DNA from: Mesotoga infera
Lineage (GTDB): Bacteria; Thermotogota; Thermotogae; Petrotogales; Kosmotogaceae
DNA: 64,000 nt
Direction: 5' to 3'
NCBI RefSeq assembly: GCF_900157305.1
Contig: NZ_LS974202.1
Coordinates: 1,116,001 to 1,180,000 of the forward strand
In this document: positions 1 through 9,362 of the stretch, one piece after another
Layout: each line of letters starts with the position of its first letter
Position numbering within the stretch: the stretch's first letter is position 1
Translations under genes and position numbers: made by a program
The notes under the pieces: generated by a model
Databases searched by the model: none
What the model saw: the letters and a program-made list of their open reading frames with translations, nothing else
What the model was told of the DNA's origin: nothing

Positions 1-6
1 GTAAAG

Positions 7-1392
7 TTGCTGCTGGAAGATCCTTACAGATGGATAGTACTCTTTCTTATCCTCTTGCTGGCCTTTCTGGTCGTATGGAGCAGTCAGAAGAAGATCAAGA
101 AAAAGAGTGAAAACGGTAAGGCTCCCCATTGGCTGCTGAACATCTGGACGATCCTCTTCGCGATGGTTCTCGGGTTCTACTCGGGTGGCGCCTTCCCGGA
201 CATCGTCGAAGGTCTCAGTCCGCTGGGTGAACTCTTCTTCAACTACATGTTGCTCTGTGGACTTCCGATCCTGTTCTGCGTGGTCACGCTGAACATCCTC
301 AGGCTTCTCATGAAATCCGGAGGCGGGGGCTTCCTTTTGAAATTTCTGGGGGTGGTGCTCGTCTTTTTCGTCCTGGGAGCTTTGATCGGAATAGTCGTGG
401 CGATGATAGTCGAGCCGGGAACAGGCGTCCCCAAAGAATCGCAGGAGGCGCTGGTGGTATCCATGAAGGCGACCAACCCCTTCGAGGAAGTTAACGTAAC
501 GACCGGCTCGATCCTTTGGTCCCTTCCAACCAACATGATAAGCAACAGCATAGTCAGGGCCTTCGCCGAGAACAAGACGCTTGCCATCGTCTTCTTCTCG
601 ATCATTCTGGCCTTTGCCATTAAATTCGTTAACGACTCCAAGAGAGAAGCGATAATCGATTCACTGGAGACGGTCGGAGAGATCTTCATATTTCTCTTCA
701 GGCTTTCCTATTACATACTTCCTTTCGGCATTTTCAGTCTCATGTTGAGCCAGGCATCGGTCTTCACCGGAGACACCAGTGTTATGAAATCGCTCATAAT
801 GCTTATAGGCTGTCAGTTTCTCTGCTTCGTCGTCTGGTTTATCTTCTCGACAGTGTTGGGGGCGAAACTGGCTAAAATGTCGCCCCTCGAGTATCTTGGA
901 GCCATAAAGAAGCCGACGATGCTTCTCTTCGCTCTCATGTCTTCGGTGGCGGTGATCCCCGAGGCCCTTCACACGAGCGAGCAGGTAGAGCAATTCAACG
1001 ATGAGAATCAGAGGGGGGTTTTGCCGCTTCTGGTGGTTATGCTCCAGCCGCACACCGTTTCGCTTTTTGCGGTCGTGGCGATCTTCAACCTCCAGCTGCT
1101 GGGTCGCAGCCTCGGCCCTATGGATTATATGTATATAGCTATATCCTCGATCATCGCTGTTATAGCGACGATAGGAGTTCCAAGTCCACTGGACCTCTTC
1201 ACCATTTCCATGGTCGTTCTTCCCTTCAATATCCCACCGACACAGGCGATCTTTTTCATGTTGCCATGGATGTACACGGGGAGGAGGCTGGAGGTTATGG
1301 GTATGATGATCAACAATTTCGCGGCGGTGCAGCTCTTCAGAAGCAAGAAACCGAAAGAAAACCTGTCTCCGGCTGCCAAAACCCTCGAATGA
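7..1392 (+). CDS. Dicarboxylate/amino acid:cation symporter (5' end uncertain)
   Basis: Polytopic membrane protein of about 461 residues resembling the DAACS (SLC1/GltP-type) secondary transporters, which import C4-dicarboxylates or acidic amino acids with Na+ or H+. Hydrophobic segments fill the chain, with a charged C-terminus. A stretch near residues 330-360 rich in small and polar residues and the segment around residues 395-415 (GVPSPLDLFTIS) fit the re-entrant hairpin region of this fold. The frame is open to the left edge and the first start seen is a TTG at base 7 without a visible ribosome site, so the true start may lie outside the window. Substrate cannot be told from sequence. The next gene is 208 bases away on the same strand and functionally unrelated. 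Confidence 0.7.
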   Translation: MLLEDPYRWIVLFLILLLAFLVVWSSQKKIKKKSENGKAPHWLLNIWTILFAMVLGFYSGGAFPDIVEGLSPLGELFFNYMLLCGLPILFCVVTLNILRLLMKSGGGGFLLKFLGVVLVFFVLGALIGIVVAMIVEPGTGVPKESQEALVVSMKATNPFEEVNVTTGSILWSLPTNMISNSIVRAFAENKTLAIVFFSIILAFAIKFVNDSKREAIIDSLETVGEIFIFLFRLSYYILPFGIFSLMLSQASVFTGDTSVMKSLIMLIGCQFLCFVVWFIFSTVLGAKLAKMSPLEYLGAIKKPTMLLFALMSSVAVIPEALHTSEQVEQFNDENQRGVLPLLVVMLQPHTVSLFAVVAIFNLQLLGRSLGPMDYMYIAISSIIAVIATIGVPSPLDLFTISMVVLPFNIPPTQAIFFMLPWMYTGRRLEVMGMMINNFAAVQLFRSKKPKENLSPAAKTLE

Positions 1393-1474
1393 ACCCGAAT
1401 TTACAGCCGGCTCTCATGGCATGCTCCAGTACATCATCCCAGACGAGAACTCGACAATCTTTCTCGCCTAATAA

Positions 1475-1509
1475 CGTCCCGGCCATAATATACCGTTTTG
1501 AGCCGGGAC
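1475..1509. repeat. Intergenic inverted repeat
   Basis: GTCCCGGC (1476-1483) and GCCGGGAC (1502-1509) form an 8-bp stem with an 18-base loop in the gap between the symporter gene and the addB-like gene. No T-run follows, so it is not a clear intrinsic terminator. Confidence 0.4.
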
Positions 1510-1600
1510 CCATGGAACTTTGAGGAAGCGGGAAAAGAATCCCGACAGGCCCTTTCAACGTTACAGGTGATAAAATTGTATCGCTGACAGGGGGTGTCCC

Positions 1601-4600
1601 ATGAAGTTGTCTTTGTTTTTCGGACCGACCGCTTCGGGAAAGACAGAAACTATTCTCTCACAGCTCGAAAAAGTCCACAGGGCCGATCCCTTTTCTTATT
1701 ACTTCGTCGGTCCGTCGGGTGACCATGTACGCTATTTCAGGGAGAATTTCGTGTCAAGGGTTGGCACGATTAACTCCTCCAGGTTTCTCGCCATGGACCA
1801 GTTCGCCGTCAATATATTCAGATTGCTGAATCCCGGTTCCTATCATATAAGCGACTACATCATAAGATTGGAAATCGGAAACGTCCTCGAGAAGATGGGA
1901 AAGAGAGAGCTCATAGACTCGACCATGTTCATAGACTACATACTCGAGATGATCCACGACGTGAAGGAGCAGGGAGGTTTCACCGAGATCTTCGCCAGTG
2001 ACGACGAGGTGGTCTCGACGCTGATTGATATATACCGGACCCTTCAGGAGAGGTTCGCGCAGAACACCATCTTCGACACGTTCGACGCTTACACCGGGAT
2101 AGAGGAGCGCGCCGACGAGATACACAAAGGCGAGTTCGGCAGGTACCTTTTCATAGACGGGTTTCACGATTTTAGCCCGGCGATTTCGAAATTCTTCGGC
2201 TCCGTCTTCCCCTCTTTCGAGGAGATCTTTATAACTATCCCCGACGACCCCGACAGGGAGGAACTGTATTCGGAGGTCGCCTCTATCAGGAGATTCATAG
2301 AGGATTTCGAGAAGCGGACTCCAGATATCGAGGTAAGCAGGATCTTCCTCAAGGAGAAGCATTACCCGGTTAAGCTAGAACACTTCATGTCGAATCTCTT
2401 TTGCGAGAATAAAAAGGCCGGACTCTGCCCGGCCGTGGAGGTAACGGCCTTTCCGGATCTCTTCTCGGAGGTGGAATGGACTGCCAGGCTCGTAAAGAAA
2501 TACCTGGTCGATGGCTATGAACCGGGAGAGATTTCACTGATTGCCTCCGATTTCCAGATCTACGACAGGCTCCTTTCTCAGAAATTGCGCGAATACGGCG
2601 TCCCCTGGAGAAGCGAAGGCGATGAGCCGCTGCTCTCCTCTCTGGCCGTCAAGAAGCTTATATTGCCGCTTGAGGCTGCCGTCCTCGGCTTTCCGCCAGA
2701 CAAGATTATAGCCATGGGTGACAGTGGCTATGGCGGGGAGATCGACGCCAGGTTTCTCGAGATGGCGGCCACCATGTCGCGAATAATATACGACAGGGCT
2801 CACGTCAGGCTGAAGTTGGAAGAGAGGCGCGCTTCGTGGGTAGAGCGGCTGGAAAAGTTCATTGAATTCACCTCCAGAAGGCGTGATGCGGTTCTCTCAC
2901 TGGCTGAAGACGACCTGGATAGCACGGCGGCCCTGGAGATGGACGAGACTATCCGCAGGGTGAGGGAAGATTTACTTCCGGCCGTCGGCAGGATCTTCGA
3001 TAAACTCCGGCCCTTCGAGAGTATGCGTATGAGACCGGTCGGGGAGTACTCACAGATGTTCGCCGGCTGGGAGAGAGATCTTGCCATAATCGATTCGTAC
3101 AGGAAACTCGACCGGAACGACGGCGAGGGCGAACTCCGGGCTCTGAAAGAGTTCTTCGACAGGGTTCTGCCCGAACTGGAACGCATTCTTCTGTTTATGA
3201 ACCGTCCCCGGATAGCTCCGGCGGAGTATTATTCCTATCTCATGCTGATGCTCAGGAAAGAGAGCTACCCGGCCTCACGCAGCATAGCCAACAGGGTAGA
3301 GATACAGTCGCTCCTCAAGTCGCGTTTCTCGAAGAGGAAGGTAAAGATCTTCCTGGGCTTCGTTGATGGGGCGTACCCCTACGTCAAACTGAATCCGCTG
3401 TACAGCTTCACGCAATACAGCGAGAGCCGGCCGAAGGATCTTCTTCTCACGCGCGAGAAACAACAGAGGCTGAACCTCTATCTTTCAATAACGACGGCGG
3501 GCGACGCGATCCACTTCACGTTCCCCGAATCGACAGTCGAAGGTGAGCCGATCCTGCCCTCTCCGTATCTCAAAGACATACTGGATAGCTCGGGGGCGAC
3601 CGTTCAAAAGCGCGGCCTGATAGCCGGGAAACGTCAGGGACTGATTCCCGAGCTGAAAGACGCGATGAGCCGTCTGGAACTGGATGTGGCCGCCTCGAAA
3701 TACTTCGACGGTCCCTTCTGGCCCGGATTGAGGGAAAGATTCGACCTGCAGAGACTGGAGGCCTCGCTTATAGACTTCAACAGGGAGTTCAGTTGGGAAG
3801 TGAGGGATCTCGAAAAGCTCCGCAAACATCTGGGGGAGACCTTCTCTTTTTCGAGGCTTAAATCCTACGACGACTGTCCCTTTCTCTTCTTCCTCTCGTA
3901 CGTAGCCGGACTCGATCAGAAAACCGACCATATCTTCGAGCTAACTCCCCTGGACGAAGGGAACGTCTATCACGCAGTGTTGAGAGATTACTTTTCTGGT
4001 AGGGGCGAAGAGTGGGAGGGCTCACTGGCCGAGAACCTCACCAAATACCTCCTTCACGACAGCAGCGTCGTCTTCAAATTCGAGTTCGCAAGATTGAGAG
4101 AGATCCTTCAGGAATATATAACGATCCGCGAATCGAAGAGGCCCCGGCTGATGAGCGGAGAGTACTACCCGTTCGATTTCGAGAAGGGCTTCGGACTCAA
4201 CGGAACCGCAAGGGTGGAAGTGATCCCCGGCGTCTATCTCAGAGGAAAGATCGACAGGGTTGATCTGGACGAGACGAGCGATTCTATATACATCATAGAT
4301 TACAAAAGGGGCAACAGCGGAGATAAAGAGCAGCTGATCCTCTACTCGCTGGCCGCGGATACGCTCTTCGCCGACAGCGGCTATACCGTTGCCGGCGGTG
4401 TCTTCAAAACGCTGACCGGAAACACCGTCAACAGGGCGGCCTTCAAAGTCGAGACGATCAACGGCGAAAGGGTCTGGCGCTTCGTCGGGGGTCGCGGCGA
4501 AGGCGGCGATTGGAGCGAGAGCGATGCGCTGGCCTGGGTTAGGGGGATAACGGAGGGATTGTACGCAGGGAAGTTTACCCCGATCTGCCTTTCCCAGAGT

Positions 4601-4684
4601 GGCAAGTGTTTCAATTGCCGTTTCAAGAAGATGAAACGTGTGGCCACATGGAGGGATGGAAAGGAGTTTGCCGATGAGGAGTGA
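1601..4684 (+). CDS. addB: AddB-like helicase-exonuclease subunit with PD-(D/E)XK nuclease
   Basis: 1027-residue protein with a Walker A motif at its N-terminus (GPTASGKT, residues 8-15), a large UvrD/RecB-like middle and a C-terminal RecB-family nuclease domain (GKIDRVDLD about 886, then IIDYKRG). Four cysteines, C759, C996, C1003 and C1006, are placed like the [4Fe-4S] staple of AddB nuclease domains. With AddA it would resect double-strand DNA ends in the cytoplasm for RecA repair. The start follows AGGGGGTG. The stop overlaps the addA-like start by 11 bases, which indicates co-translation. Helicase motifs beyond Walker A are weak, as usual in AddB. Assignment as AddB rather than another RecB-nuclease protein relies on the neighbour and the cysteine pattern. 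Confidence 0.8.
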   Translation: MKLSLFFGPTASGKTETILSQLEKVHRADPFSYYFVGPSGDHVRYFRENFVSRVGTINSSRFLAMDQFAVNIFRLLNPGSYHISDYIIRLEIGNVLEKMGKRELIDSTMFIDYILEMIHDVKEQGGFTEIFASDDEVVSTLIDIYRTLQERFAQNTIFDTFDAYTGIEERADEIHKGEFGRYLFIDGFHDFSPAISKFFGSVFPSFEEIFITIPDDPDREELYSEVASIRRFIEDFEKRTPDIEVSRIFLKEKHYPVKLEHFMSNLFCENKKAGLCPAVEVTAFPDLFSEVEWTARLVKKYLVDGYEPGEISLIASDFQIYDRLLSQKLREYGVPWRSEGDEPLLSSLAVKKLILPLEAAVLGFPPDKIIAMGDSGYGGEIDARFLEMAATMSRIIYDRAHVRLKLEERRASWVERLEKFIEFTSRRRDAVLSLAEDDLDSTAALEMDETIRRVREDLLPAVGRIFDKLRPFESMRMRPVGEYSQMFAGWERDLAIIDSYRKLDRNDGEGELRALKEFFDRVLPELERILLFMNRPRIAPAEYYSYLMLMLRKESYPASRSIANRVEIQSLLKSRFSKRKVKIFLGFVDGAYPYVKLNPLYSFTQYSESRPKDLLLTREKQQRLNLYLSITTAGDAIHFTFPESTVEGEPILPSPYLKDILDSSGATVQKRGLIAGKRQGLIPELKDAMSRLELDVAASKYFDGPFWPGLRERFDLQRLEASLIDFNREFSWEVRDLEKLRKHLGETFSFSRLKSYDDCPFLFFLSYVAGLDQKTDHIFELTPLDEGNVYHAVLRDYFSGRGEEWEGSLAENLTKYLLHDSSVVFKFEFARLREILQEYITIRESKRPRLMSGEYYPFDFEKGFGLNGTARVEVIPGVYLRGKIDRVDLDETSDSIYIIDYKRGNSGDKEQLILYSLAADTLFADSGYTVAGGVFKTLTGNTVNRAAFKVETINGERVWRFVGGRGEGGDWSESDALAWVRGITEGLYAGKFTPICLSQSGKCFNCRFKKMKRVATWRDGKEFADEE

Positions 4685-7592
4685 CATCTTCATATCCGCC
4701 TCGGCGGGTACCGGAAAGACCTACAACCTTGTCAAGAACTATATAGAGGTCTTCGAAGAAGCCTTCAGACGGGGCGAAACCCTGGATGTCCACAACGTAG
4801 TGGCCATAACCTTCACCAACAAGGCGGCCAAAGAGATGAAAGACCGTGTCATAAGCTGGATCGACGATCGAATCGCCCTTGGACATCCCGGCAAATGGAA
4901 AACTCTCAGAAACAGGCTCACTTACGCCTGGATCTCCACGATACACTCCTTCTGCGAGAGACTTCTCCGCGAGAGCGCCCTCTTTTTGGGAATCGATCCG
5001 GGCTTCCAGATACTGAGCGGCATGAAGAGGGTGATGCTGGAGCAGCAGACCGTTCGAGGCTTTTTCGAAGAGAACCTTGAAAAACTGGAGCCCTTGATCG
5101 AACTCACCGGACTCGACGAGGCCTTCAAAATCTTCAGAGACTCGCTTTCGAAACTCAGACACGAACTGGCCGTTCACCCCTCTCCTGCCGGCTATTCCAG
5201 TTTGGAGCTGGGGGAACACGCCGAAAAAGTCATGGCCGGTTCGGAGTGTTTCTGCGTGAACTTCCGCGAACTGCTCGACAGGTACGAGGCCCGCAGTTAT
5301 AGGATGGGCCTGGTGGATTTCGATCAGCTGCTGACCAAGACCCGCGACCTGCTTCTTCAGATGCCGCAGGTCAGGGAGAAATACAGAGAACGCTTCAAAT
5401 ACATACTGATCGATGAATTTCAGGATACCGACGAGCTGCAGAGCGAGATCGTATCGCTCCTAAGGAAGGAGGGCATGAATTACTGCCTCTTCGTGGGCGA
5501 CGCGAAACAGTCTATCTACAGGTTCAGGGGAGCCGATGTGACGATCTTCAACAGAACTATGGACGAATTCAAATCCAGCGGGCGGGAAGCGCTCCACCTG
5601 ACAGTCAACAGGCGTTCACACCCGGTGCTGGTCGAGTTTCAAAACCGCCTCTTCCAGAAGATCATGCCCCCCGACTATTCTGGCGATTACTTCCGCTCCG
5701 TCTATGAAAAGGAGGTAGAGGCCCTCCCTTACGAAAGCGACGAACTGCTCGAGAGGATAAGGCTGATCCGGAGCGAAACGTCCGACGATTCGAAAACCGT
5801 GGCCGCCGCCATCAGGGCGCTGCTTGAGGAGGAGATCCACTTCAGGCGAAAGGATGGAAGCTGCCTGAAACGCAAGATAAAGCCGGGCGATATCGCGATA
5901 CTGCTCAGGACCTTCTCGAGGGTTTCGAACTACGAACAAGCGCTGGAGGAGCTTAACATTCCCTTTTACACGGTCGGAAGCAAGAACTTTTACGACAGAC
6001 CGGAAGTTGCCGGACCGTTGGCCTGGCTAGATCTGCTGGTGGATCCGCTGGACGACTGGAACTTCGTGACCTTCCTCCTCTCGCCCTCGTTCGGTTGCTC
6101 GCTGGACGACATCCTCTCGCTGAGGAGTCTTCCGGGATCCAAGGGAAGACCTCTCTACTATGCGATTCAGGAGAGTAAAGAAAGCAAATTTATACACCTC
6201 AAAGAGCTCTTCGACAAATTCGCTCAACTGAAGCACGTGTTTTCTCCCAGCGAGATACTGGAAAGATTCGTCTCGGAAATCGACTATCTGGCCAGACTTG
6301 CGACGCTGAACGGCGCTGAGAGAATGATCGCAAACGTTAGAAAGATGCTTGAACTGGCCAGGGAACTGGACAGACTGGGGAGCTCTTTGCGCGAGCTCTC
6401 TTCAAACCTCAAGGCCTTCGTCGATTCTAGTGAGGAATCGGAGGCCTCTCTCGAGACTGAGGAGTCCGACAGCGTCAAAATCATGACCGTCCACAAATCC
6501 AAGGGGCTGGAGTTCCCGGTCGTTGTGCTGGCCGACCTCTTCTGGAAAGAGAAGGGGTCGCTCAGGAGGATACTCTTCGACGACAGGGGTTTCATTATCG
6601 TCAAGGAAAGCTCCGGCAGGAGGAACGAAGAAGAGACCGTACCTGGAAGGCTCCTTTCAAGAGAGGAGCAGAAGAGCTTCGAGGAAGAGAAGAGAACGCT
6701 TTACGTCGCCCTGTCTAGGGCCAGAGATATGCTACTCATGAGCGCCAATGGAAGGGGCAACGCCACCAGACCCTGGTCGAGGATGCTGGGGGGAACGCTC
6801 CTGGATATCGAATCGGGCGAATTGCTGCCAGAGATGGAAGATATAGTCTCTCAATTCGAGCCGGTCAGGCTTGGGCCTCTTCCGAAGAGAGAGGTAGAGG
6901 AAGGTTACGAGTTGCCGGATGAAAGGTATGTGCTTCCCGTCGAGGACCGATCTTACGTCAAGTATCTCTCCCCGACGGCTATCACGGCCGATATCGACGA
7001 CGAATTCGAACTCTCCGACAGAGGCGGGGACGCCGGGCTGGGCAGAAAGTCTATGGACCTGGGAACGCTGGCCCATAGTCTGCTGGAGCCGCTGGGAATT
7101 AGAGGCATACATGGAACCTCTCCCTCTCTCGGAGCGATACTGGACGGCGGAATGCCGGCCACGGTCGACAGGATAAGATTCACCCGGGAGGACCTAAACG
7201 GGGTAAAGCGCGTTCTGGACGGACTGAGGGACCATAGAATCATCAAAGAGATAGAGGAGAGTCAAAGGGCCATGAGCGAGGTTCACTTTCAACACGGTTT
7301 CCGGAAGTACGTATTGATGGGAATCGTTGATAAACTATACCTGAAGGATGGAGAATGGAAGATCGTAGATTTCAAATTCGCGCGAAAGAATCTCTCGAAC
7401 ATAGACAAATACAGGTTCCAGATGGAGTTCTATCTCTATATGCTGAGGGAATTTCTTTCGCCGGTCGAGGCGACGCTTTTTTTCCTCAAAGACGGCGAGA
7501 TCGAAACCGTGAGATTGGCAAGGCCGGAAATTTTCGAAAAGAAATTGATAGAGAAAATAGTCGAAAGCGGGGGTGATAGAGGTGAATCTTAA
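4674..7592 (+). CDS. addA: AddA-like UvrD/Rep helicase with C-terminal nuclease
   Basis: About 972 residues carrying the full superfamily 1A helicase set: SASAGTGKT (motif I, near the N-terminus), AITFTNKAAKEMK (Ia), IDEFQDTD (II), GDAKQSIYRFRGAD (III), MTVHKSKGLEFP (V) and YVALSRARD (VI). Near the C-terminus GIVDKLY and VDFKFA are the metal-binding and catalytic part of a RecB-type nuclease. I chose the ATG at 4674 because AAGGAG lies 7 bases upstream (4661-4666) and the protein then begins MRSDIFISASAGTGKT; an in-frame start at 4638 would put extra residues inside addB. It forms the 3'-5' helicase-nuclease of an AddAB recombination machine with the preceding gene. The following gene begins within its last 20 bases. 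Confidence 0.88.
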   Translation: MRSDIFISASAGTGKTYNLVKNYIEVFEEAFRRGETLDVHNVVAITFTNKAAKEMKDRVISWIDDRIALGHPGKWKTLRNRLTYAWISTIHSFCERLLRESALFLGIDPGFQILSGMKRVMLEQQTVRGFFEENLEKLEPLIELTGLDEAFKIFRDSLSKLRHELAVHPSPAGYSSLELGEHAEKVMAGSECFCVNFRELLDRYEARSYRMGLVDFDQLLTKTRDLLLQMPQVREKYRERFKYILIDEFQDTDELQSEIVSLLRKEGMNYCLFVGDAKQSIYRFRGADVTIFNRTMDEFKSSGREALHLTVNRRSHPVLVEFQNRLFQKIMPPDYSGDYFRSVYEKEVEALPYESDELLERIRLIRSETSDDSKTVAAAIRALLEEEIHFRRKDGSCLKRKIKPGDIAILLRTFSRVSNYEQALEELNIPFYTVGSKNFYDRPEVAGPLAWLDLLVDPLDDWNFVTFLLSPSFGCSLDDILSLRSLPGSKGRPLYYAIQESKESKFIHLKELFDKFAQLKHVFSPSEILERFVSEIDYLARLATLNGAERMIANVRKMLELARELDRLGSSLRELSSNLKAFVDSSEESEASLETEESDSVKIMTVHKSKGLEFPVVVLADLFWKEKGSLRRILFDDRGFIIVKESSGRRNEEETVPGRLLSREEQKSFEEEKRTLYVALSRARDMLLMSANGRGNATRPWSRMLGGTLLDIESGELLPEMEDIVSQFEPVRLGPLPKREVEEGYELPDERYVLPVEDRSYVKYLSPTAITADIDDEFELSDRGGDAGLGRKSMDLGTLAHSLLEPLGIRGIHGTSPSLGAILDGGMPATVDRIRFTREDLNGVKRVLDGLRDHRIIKEIEESQRAMSEVHFQHGFRKYVLMGIVDKLYLKDGEWKIVDFKFARKNLSNIDKYRFQMEFYLYMLREFLSPVEATLFFLKDGEIETVRLARPEIFEKKLIEKIVESGGDRGES

Positions 7593-8304
7593 GCCATCGA
7601 GACGGGCGTTTTTTATCAGGTACATCATTTTTCCATATTACTTCGTTCTGGGCATCATCTTCTATTTGAATTTCGACCTTTCGGGGATCGACGGCAACAA
7701 CAGGCTCTTTCTTATTTTCGGCTGGATAGCCCTCACGGTTATACCGGGGGTACTTCTCGCCTTCTCGCGGAGGAGATTCGGCTGGTTTTTCTGGCCATCC
7801 CTGATCAACACGGCGGGATGGTTAGCAAGGTTTATCTTTCCCGAGAATATCTACATGGACTTCAAACCCGTGTTCGATAACGGGCCAGTTCTGCTCTTCA
7901 TGATCGTGAGTTTGATAGCGATAATCTATCTCGAACTGTACAGAAACACCTTCAAGTACGATCTAAGCGAGAAAGGCGTCGAGATAAGCTTCGGCTTCTT
8001 CGGCGCCAACACTCATATGATAGTGTCCAAGCATATAACCAACGTAATGCTCAAACGAAACTTCCTGGAGCTTCTTCTGGGAGTGGGCCACGTCATACCG
8101 GTCACCTCCTCGGGACTTGGAACGGGCGATAAGGGAGTCGTCGGCGGTTTCACTGGCGACACCGGAACGAAAAACGTCAGGGGTGGGGCTTTCATAGGAA
8201 GCACGGCCTCCGAAAAGGAATTCGTGGCCAATCCCAAGAACTGCATCTACGGTGTCTCAAAGCCCAGAAAAGTCATGGATTCGCTCAAGGAGTTGGTACT
8301 TTGA
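7573..8304 (+). CDS. Membrane protein with C-terminal PH-like domain
   Basis: 243 residues (GTG start; a second GTG at 7582 is also possible). The first half has four hydrophobic segments (about 12-34, 42-62, 70-90, 98-122). The second half, from about residue 130, reads like a bacterial PH domain of the YdbS/bPH2 type: YDLSEKGVEISFG, then short strands. It is interrupted by a glycine-rich loop (about 180-205) and ends in KVMDSLKELVL, the terminal helix seen in such domains. Function is unknown. Overlap with the end of addA suggests co-transcription, but I see no functional link to recombination. Confidence 0.55.
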   Translation: MIEVNLKPSRRAFFIRYIIFPYYFVLGIIFYLNFDLSGIDGNNRLFLIFGWIALTVIPGVLLAFSRRRFGWFFWPSLINTAGWLARFIFPENIYMDFKPVFDNGPVLLFMIVSLIAIIYLELYRNTFKYDLSEKGVEISFGFFGANTHMIVSKHITNVMLKRNFLELLLGVGHVIPVTSSGLGTGDKGVVGGFTGDTGTKNVRGGAFIGSTASEKEFVANPKNCIYGVSKPRKVMDSLKELVL

Positions 8305-8319
8305 AGTGATAAAGGGATA

Positions 8320-8396
8320 TGGCGTGCCCGGGGCGATTTGAACGCCCGGCCTCCAGATCCGCAGTCTAGCGCTCTATCCAGCTGAGCTACGGGCAC
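8320..8396 (-). tRNA. tRNA-Arg, anticodon GCG
   Basis: A 77-base cloverleaf. The acceptor stem GTGCCCG pairs with CGGGCAC, the D-arm contains AGCTCAGCTGGATAGAGC, the anticodon stem CTAGA/TCTGG encloses loop CTGCGGA (anticodon GCG), and the T-arm contains GTTCAAATC. Discriminator G and CCA are encoded at the 3' end. Confidence 0.95.
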
Positions 8397-8410
8397 CCAC
8401 AACAATACAA

Positions 8411-8501
8411 TGGCGGAGAGAGAGGGATTCGAACCCTCGGAGGGTTAAACACCCTCACGTGCTTAGCAGGCACGCGCCTTCGGCCTCTCGGCCATCTCTC
8501 C
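8411..8501 (-). tRNA. tRNA-Ser, anticodon GCT
   Basis: A 91-base class II tRNA. The acceptor stem GGAGAGA pairs with TCTCTCC, the anticodon loop CTGCTAA gives anticodon GCT (AGC/AGU codons), a long variable arm typical of serine tRNA follows, then GGTTCGAATCC and an encoded GCCA end. It lies 14 bases upstream (in transcription) of the tRNA-Arg, so the two are probably one transcript. Confidence 0.95.
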
Positions 8502-8720
8502 ACCCTACAGAGTTCATTCTATCACGCTGACCTGAAGGTGTCAAGGCAACGCGTGTTCGATAATTATCTTTCAAAGCCCTTCAGCCAAGCCTCTCAGCGT
8601 TAATGACGCGCCTGAAGACGCCGTTGTTTTCGAATGAAACTCCCCCCTTCGGGGATCTGGCAACGCAAAGCACCTGCACTGGGCATAAAGAGAATTACAC
8701 GAAAACTGCCGGAGGTAAAA

Positions 8721-9182
8721 ATGACGATTAGAGAAGTGAAAATGGAAGACGCGGCCAGCCTGAGAGAGCTCCTCATAGACATCGGGTGGTTCAATCAGGG
8801 CAAGATAGCCGAAGAGGGTTTCATACAAAAACTTGAGATAATGGTCTCCTGGAATATAGAGGGGGAGGATCATCTGTTACTGGTTGCCGAAGAGAATGGC
8901 AGGATTATCGGCTACGTGGCGATCCACTTCATACCGTACCTGTTTATGGGCGGTCCCGAAGGCTACATCTCCGAATTGTTTGTCAAAAATGACGCCAGAG
9001 GAAAGGGAGTTGGTTCCAAACTGCTTTCCGAAGCCGTCAAAGAGGGTATATCGAGAGGTTGCTCGAGATTGCAACTGGTTAACATGAAGAACAGAGAGTC
9101 CTACGCACGCGGCTTTTACACGGCGCGGGGTTGGAGGGAACGGGTGAATGCCGCCGATTTTGTGTACGAAATAGATGACTAA
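8721..9182 (+). CDS. GNAT-family N-acetyltransferase
   Basis: 153 residues with the acetyl-CoA pyrophosphate-binding loop ARGKGVGS (residues 92-99) after a beta strand (GYISELFVK), plus the C-terminal ARGFYTARGWRER typical of small GNAT enzymes. It would transfer an acetyl group from acetyl-CoA to an unknown amine. The ATG at 8721 is preceded by GGAGGT (8711-8716) at good spacing; an earlier in-frame ATG at 8634 has no ribosome site. It stands alone between the tRNA pair and the next transcription unit. Confidence 0.85.
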   Translation: MTIREVKMEDAASLRELLIDIGWFNQGKIAEEGFIQKLEIMVSWNIEGEDHLLLVAEENGRIIGYVAIHFIPYLFMGGPEGYISELFVKNDARGKGVGSKLLSEAVKEGISRGCSRLQLVNMKNRESYARGFYTARGWRERVNAADFVYEIDD

Positions 9183-9293
9183 AACTCAAGGAAACATCGA
9201 CATGGGAGAGTAATCTTTCCCGACTCCCGGAATAACCGAAAAAGTTCTTCACTTACCTGCAAAGACCGCGGTTCGGACGGTGGGTTCATGGTA

Positions 9294-9323
9294 TTGACCG
9301 AAAGTCGCTCCGAAGTTTATACT
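9294..9323 (+). promoter_or_regulatory. Sigma-A-type promoter for the LysM-hydrolase gene
   Basis: TTGACC at 9294-9299 and TATACT at 9318-9323 with an 18-bp spacer, about 40 bases before the ATG at 9363. Confidence 0.5.
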
Positions 9324-9362
9324 TGTTATGATCACAGACCGCAGACAAAGGAAGGTGAAGAG

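Noticed and set aside
4022-4693. 223-codon frame on the - strand
   Set aside because: Lies wholly opposite the nuclease region of the addB-like gene, which has clear family motifs.
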